Shown here: one piece after another, positions 61,082 to 64,000 of the stretch
How positions within the stretch are numbered: position 1 is the stretch's first letter
How the letters are laid out: each line of letters starts with the position of its first letter
Source: Gilliamella sp. wkB108
Lineage (GTDB): Bacteria; Pseudomonadota; Gammaproteobacteria; Enterobacterales; Orbaceae
Direction of reading: 5' to 3'
Assembly (NCBI RefSeq): GCF_001690195.1
Contig: NZ_LZGM01000049.1
Location: forward strand, 62,001 to 126,000
Length of the DNA: 64,000 nt
The notes under the pieces: model-generated
Seen by the model: the letters and a program-made list of their open reading frames with translations, nothing else
The model's database searches: none
What the model was told of the DNA's origin: nothing
Translations under genes and position numbers: made by a program

Positions 61082-62131
61082 ATGGAAGAAATCAAATTAA
61101 CCCAATTTTCGCATGGCGGAGGATGTGGTTGTAAAATATCCCCTGCGGTATTAACTGAATTATTAGCTAAGGTACCGGTAGGCCCGATACCACCAGCATT
61201 ATTAATTGGAACAGAAACATCAGATGATGCAGCTGTTTACCAGTTAAATGATACGCAAGCAGTAATTGCCACGACCGATTTTTTCACCCCTATCGTTGAT
61301 AACCCTTTTGATTTTGGTCGTATTGCCGCAACCAATGCTCTATCTGATATTTATGCTATGGGAGGAACGCCAATTATGGCATTAGCCATTGTCGGAATGC
61401 CTCTTGATAAACTACCTAAATCTGCTATCGGTGACATTTTAGCAGGTGGAGCCGATATCTGCCGTCAAGCTGGTATTCCTATTGCTGGTGGACACTCGAT
61501 TGATATTCTTGAACCTGTTTATGGCCTAGTCGGCATAGGTATGGTTAATCCGCAACAACTAAAAAGTAATGCTGCCGCCCAAGCTAATGATGTATTAGTA
61601 TTAACCAAACCTTTAGGTATTGGCATGTTATCCGCTGCACTCAAAAAAGGCCAACTTGATACAAACCACTATGTGGAATTGATAAAATGGACTACCACAC
61701 TAAATAAAGTGGGGGCAGAAATCGCTAATATTGATGGTGTACATGCCATGACGGATGTCACCGGCTTTGGCTTAGCAGGTCATCTACTTGAAATGTGTCG
61801 AGCAGCCAAATGTCAGGCACAGATCCGTTTTGAGCAGCTACCATTTTTAGCAAGCGCACTCAATATTGCTAAACAAGGAACCGCAACCGGCGCTTCTAAT
61901 CGAAACTGGCTAAGTTATGGCGATGCAATAAAGTTAGCGGACTCATTTGAATTATGGCAACGTAACTTACTTACCGATCCACAAACTTCTGGTGGATTAT
62001 TGATTGCTTGTAGTGAAAACGCACTACCACAAGTGCAAGCAACCATTGAACGTTCACAAGGAAATCAAGGCTTTATTATCGGTAAAATAGCACGTTCAAA
62101 TGTGATTGGTGAAGTTTTAGTTAATAGTTAA
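61082..62131 (+). CDS. selD: Selenide, water dikinase SelD (Cys form)
   Basis: This 349-aa enzyme makes selenophosphate from selenide and ATP. Catalytic Cys15 and Lys18 are seen in GGGCGCKISP; the position is Cys, not Sec. Further motifs are DDAAVYQL, ATTDFFTPIVDNPFDFGRIAA and AGGHSIDILEP. AAAGGAG precedes the ATG. It lies 48 nt after selA. Confidence 0.97.
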   Translation: MEEIKLTQFSHGGGCGCKISPAVLTELLAKVPVGPIPPALLIGTETSDDAAVYQLNDTQAVIATTDFFTPIVDNPFDFGRIAATNALSDIYAMGGTPIMALAIVGMPLDKLPKSAIGDILAGGADICRQAGIPIAGGHSIDILEPVYGLVGIGMVNPQQLKSNAAAQANDVLVLTKPLGIGMLSAALKKGQLDTNHYVELIKWTTTLNKVGAEIANIDGVHAMTDVTGFGLAGHLLEMCRAAKCQAQIRFEQLPFLASALNIAKQGTATGASNRNWLSYGDAIKLADSFELWQRNLLTDPQTSGGLLIACSENALPQVQATIERSQGNQGFIIGKIARSNVIGEVLVNS

Positions 62132-62179
62132 TTGTTGATGTGGGAATAAAGATCAATAAATGTTGGTAAAGGAGATTGT

Positions 62180-63967
62180 ATGAATGCAGTTATTGGAACA
62201 GCGGGGCATGTTGATCATGGTAAATCATCTTTAATTGAAGCCCTCACTGGCATTCATCCTTCTCATTTACCACAAGAAATTGCTCGCGCCATGACCATAG
62301 ATCTTGGTTTTGCCTATTTTACCACTCAAGATCAGCAAAAAATCGGTATTATCGATGTTCCCGGCCATGAGCGTTTTATTCGTAATATGGTCAAAGCTGT
62401 ATGGGGGCTAGACTTAGTATTATTTGTGGTTGCAGCTGATGATGGTTGGGCTACCTTATCAACCGAACATCTGCGCGTTATTGCAGCAATGGACATCAAA
62501 TCCTGTATTTTAGTTATCACTAAAGCTGATCTCGCCGATGAACAACGCCTTAGAGAAGTTGAAAATGAGGCTTTAGAGCATTTTATAACTGAAATGGATA
62601 TGATCCCTGATGTCGTCTCTGTAAGTAGTTATACCGGTAAAGGTATTGACACCTTAAAGCAATTGATTATTGATAAAATTAATCATTTACCAAAAAGAGA
62701 AGATTTAGATAATCAAGCTCATCTTTATGTCGATCGTGTTTTCTCAGTCAACGGCATAGGAACAACCGTTACCGGAACCCTGCGAGGTGGAGAAATTAAC
62801 GTAGGCGATGTGTTAACGCTATTTCCCGGAGAACATGCAGTAAAAGTTCGTTCCCTACAAAGTTATCATTCCCAACTTAACAATGCCAAACCCTATAGTC
62901 GAACAGCTATAGGTTTAAAACAGCTCAACCGAAAGTTAGTTACCAAAGGAAGCTGCCTAGTTGCCAATCCACAAGCTATTACTATCAGTACGGATTGGAT
63001 TGTGCAATTAAACCCCAATTTTAGTAGCTCACTAAAAAAACAAAGTATTGTTGAGGTGGCTTTAGGCACAGCTCATGTATTAGCTAAATGTTATGTTTAC
63101 GCTGAAGGAAAGCTGGCACGACTCCAACTGGTAGAAACTATACCCGCCTTTTGGGGACAGCCATTATTGTTGATTCAACATGGTGGTAGCCATATTATTG
63201 GCGCAGGACGTGTAGTTTGGCTACAAAGCATAGATAGTAAAAAACGCAACCAATTGCAAACTATTCTCACACAGCTTTCAATTAATAGTGCGAATATGCT
63301 TGATGCACAAATTATGTTACAACTGGCTCTCAATGGGTATAGCCAACAAAAAGCAGGTGTAACGCCACCACAAGGAACCCTCAACTTTGGTACTTGGTGG
63401 ATCACACCTGAAACCAAAACTTCACTAAAACAGCAATGTGATAATTACTTAAATAGTGTCGTGCATACCGTTTCAGTGGATGAATTAGCTCGAATAACCG
63501 AATATCCAATTACCTTAATTGAACTGGTTGTACACGAAGCCTGCCAAACTAAACAATGGCAAAAAATTGATGGTAACATCACTACGATAAGTCAGTTACA
63601 AGACAACCAATTACCCGCAAATCAACAGCAACTACTTGACGATATTACACAGGCTGGTGAACAAGGTTATGATTCAGCTAAAACTACCATTGTTGGTGTA
63701 CGCCGTTTATTGCGCACTTTAACTGAAAAACAGCTCATTGTACCTACTGAAAATGATCTGTTTTTTACACAAGAAATCTATCAAAATATTGTTCGCAAAA
63801 TTATGTTGGGTCGTAAATTATCACAACGATTTTCTGTCGCTGATGCACGCGATTGTACCGGATTATCACGCAAGCAACTTATCCCATTACTCAATCGCTT
63901 AGAGCGTGATGGTTGGGTTAAACGGGTTGATAATGAACGAGAAGTAATAAAAGAGTTTTTAGCTTAA
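62180..63967 (+). CDS. selB: Selenocysteine-specific elongation factor SelB
   Basis: This 595-aa EF-Tu-like GTPase carries Sec-tRNA(Sec) to SECIS-bearing mRNAs. It has G1 GHVDHGKSS (9-17), DVPGHERF, TKAD, two beta-barrel domains and C-terminal winged helices (about 420-595, ending RLERDGWVKRVDNE) that bind SECIS RNA. The switch I segment reads QEIARAMTIDLG (32-43) where E. coli has EEKKRGMTIDLG, an unusual Gly-to-Ala change. E. coli SelB is 614 aa. AAAGGAG precedes the ATG. It ends 33 nt before the window edge. Confidence 0.95.
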   Translation: MNAVIGTAGHVDHGKSSLIEALTGIHPSHLPQEIARAMTIDLGFAYFTTQDQQKIGIIDVPGHERFIRNMVKAVWGLDLVLFVVAADDGWATLSTEHLRVIAAMDIKSCILVITKADLADEQRLREVENEALEHFITEMDMIPDVVSVSSYTGKGIDTLKQLIIDKINHLPKREDLDNQAHLYVDRVFSVNGIGTTVTGTLRGGEINVGDVLTLFPGEHAVKVRSLQSYHSQLNNAKPYSRTAIGLKQLNRKLVTKGSCLVANPQAITISTDWIVQLNPNFSSSLKKQSIVEVALGTAHVLAKCYVYAEGKLARLQLVETIPAFWGQPLLLIQHGGSHIIGAGRVVWLQSIDSKKRNQLQTILTQLSINSANMLDAQIMLQLALNGYSQQKAGVTPPQGTLNFGTWWITPETKTSLKQQCDNYLNSVVHTVSVDELARITEYPITLIELVVHEACQTKQWQKIDGNITTISQLQDNQLPANQQQLLDDITQAGEQGYDSAKTTIVGVRRLLRTLTEKQLIVPTENDLFFTQEIYQNIVRKIMLGRKLSQRFSVADARDCTGLSRKQLIPLLNRLERDGWVKRVDNEREVIKEFLA

Positions 63968-64000
63968 AAACTGCATCAAATTAGGATCACCAATATTTAT

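Noticed and set aside
63968..64000. selC after selB
   Set aside because: Only 33 nt remain and they contain no tRNA-like sequence; other gaps also lack a tRNA-Sec fold.

Overview
The window is AT-rich chromosomal DNA of a facultatively anaerobic gammaproteobacterium. The enterobacterial-type genes (garD, cdaR, yheS, adhE, tcdA, alaA, loiP, rimL, hyf, hyp, fhlA), the thrU-tyrU-glyT-thrT-tufB order and the low GC suggest a host-associated relative of the Enterobacterales and Pasteurellales. An Orbaceae/Gilliamella-like insect gut symbiont is my best guess. This placement is inferred from gene content and composition, not from a phylogeny.

Layout. (1) 1-10.5 kb: two hexarate (galactarate/talarate) units. 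One is a divergent garP-garD pair with the regulator cdaR. The other is an enolase-superfamily L-talarate/galactarate dehydratase with a second GarP-like transporter and a divergent LacI-type regulator with two operator-like boxes. The ABC-F ATPase yheS lies between them. (2) 10.7-25.8 kb: housekeeping core with nusG, secE, tuf, four tRNAs, adhE, tcdA, a DUF711/ACT pair, alaA, two M48 lipoprotein proteases around queA, tgt and tRNA-Pro. (3) 25.8-29.6 kb: a small accessory patch with a GC-rich repeat-like segment, a MerR/MFS pair, a secreted protein of unknown function and an intact IS3-family (IS407-group-like) element whose insertion rewrote the end of that secreted protein. (4) 29.7-34.1 kb: a LacI-type regulator facing an ascorbate-type three-gene PTS, then rimL. 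(5) 34.6 kb to the end: a formate hydrogenlyase and selenium island.

The island is the centrepiece. On the minus strand lies hyfABCDEFGHIJ, followed by hycI, hydN, the selenoprotein gene fdhF (in-frame UGA codon 140 with a SECIS hairpin just 3' of it), and a YedE-type putative selenium transporter. Diverging from it on the plus strand is hypABCDEF-fhlA-selA-selD-selB. The 627-bp region between hyfA and hypA carries a sigma-54 -24/-12 promoter facing each way and a shared inverted-repeat cluster that fits FhlA binding sites. The locus therefore encodes the formate-oxidising selenoenzyme, the proton-pump-like FHL-2 hydrogenase, nickel/CN/CO maturation, the endopeptidase, the transcriptional activator, and selenocysteine synthesis and decoding. 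tRNA-Sec (selC) and a formate channel were not seen in the window. FhlA has GAFTNA in place of the near-universal GAFTGA sigma-54 contact motif. I found no CRISPR array, prophage or clearly unprecedented system. The most novel-looking points are the compact hyf-hyp-fhlA-sel linkage with its bidirectional sigma-54 control region, the FhlA loop variant, and the reconstructed IS insertion.
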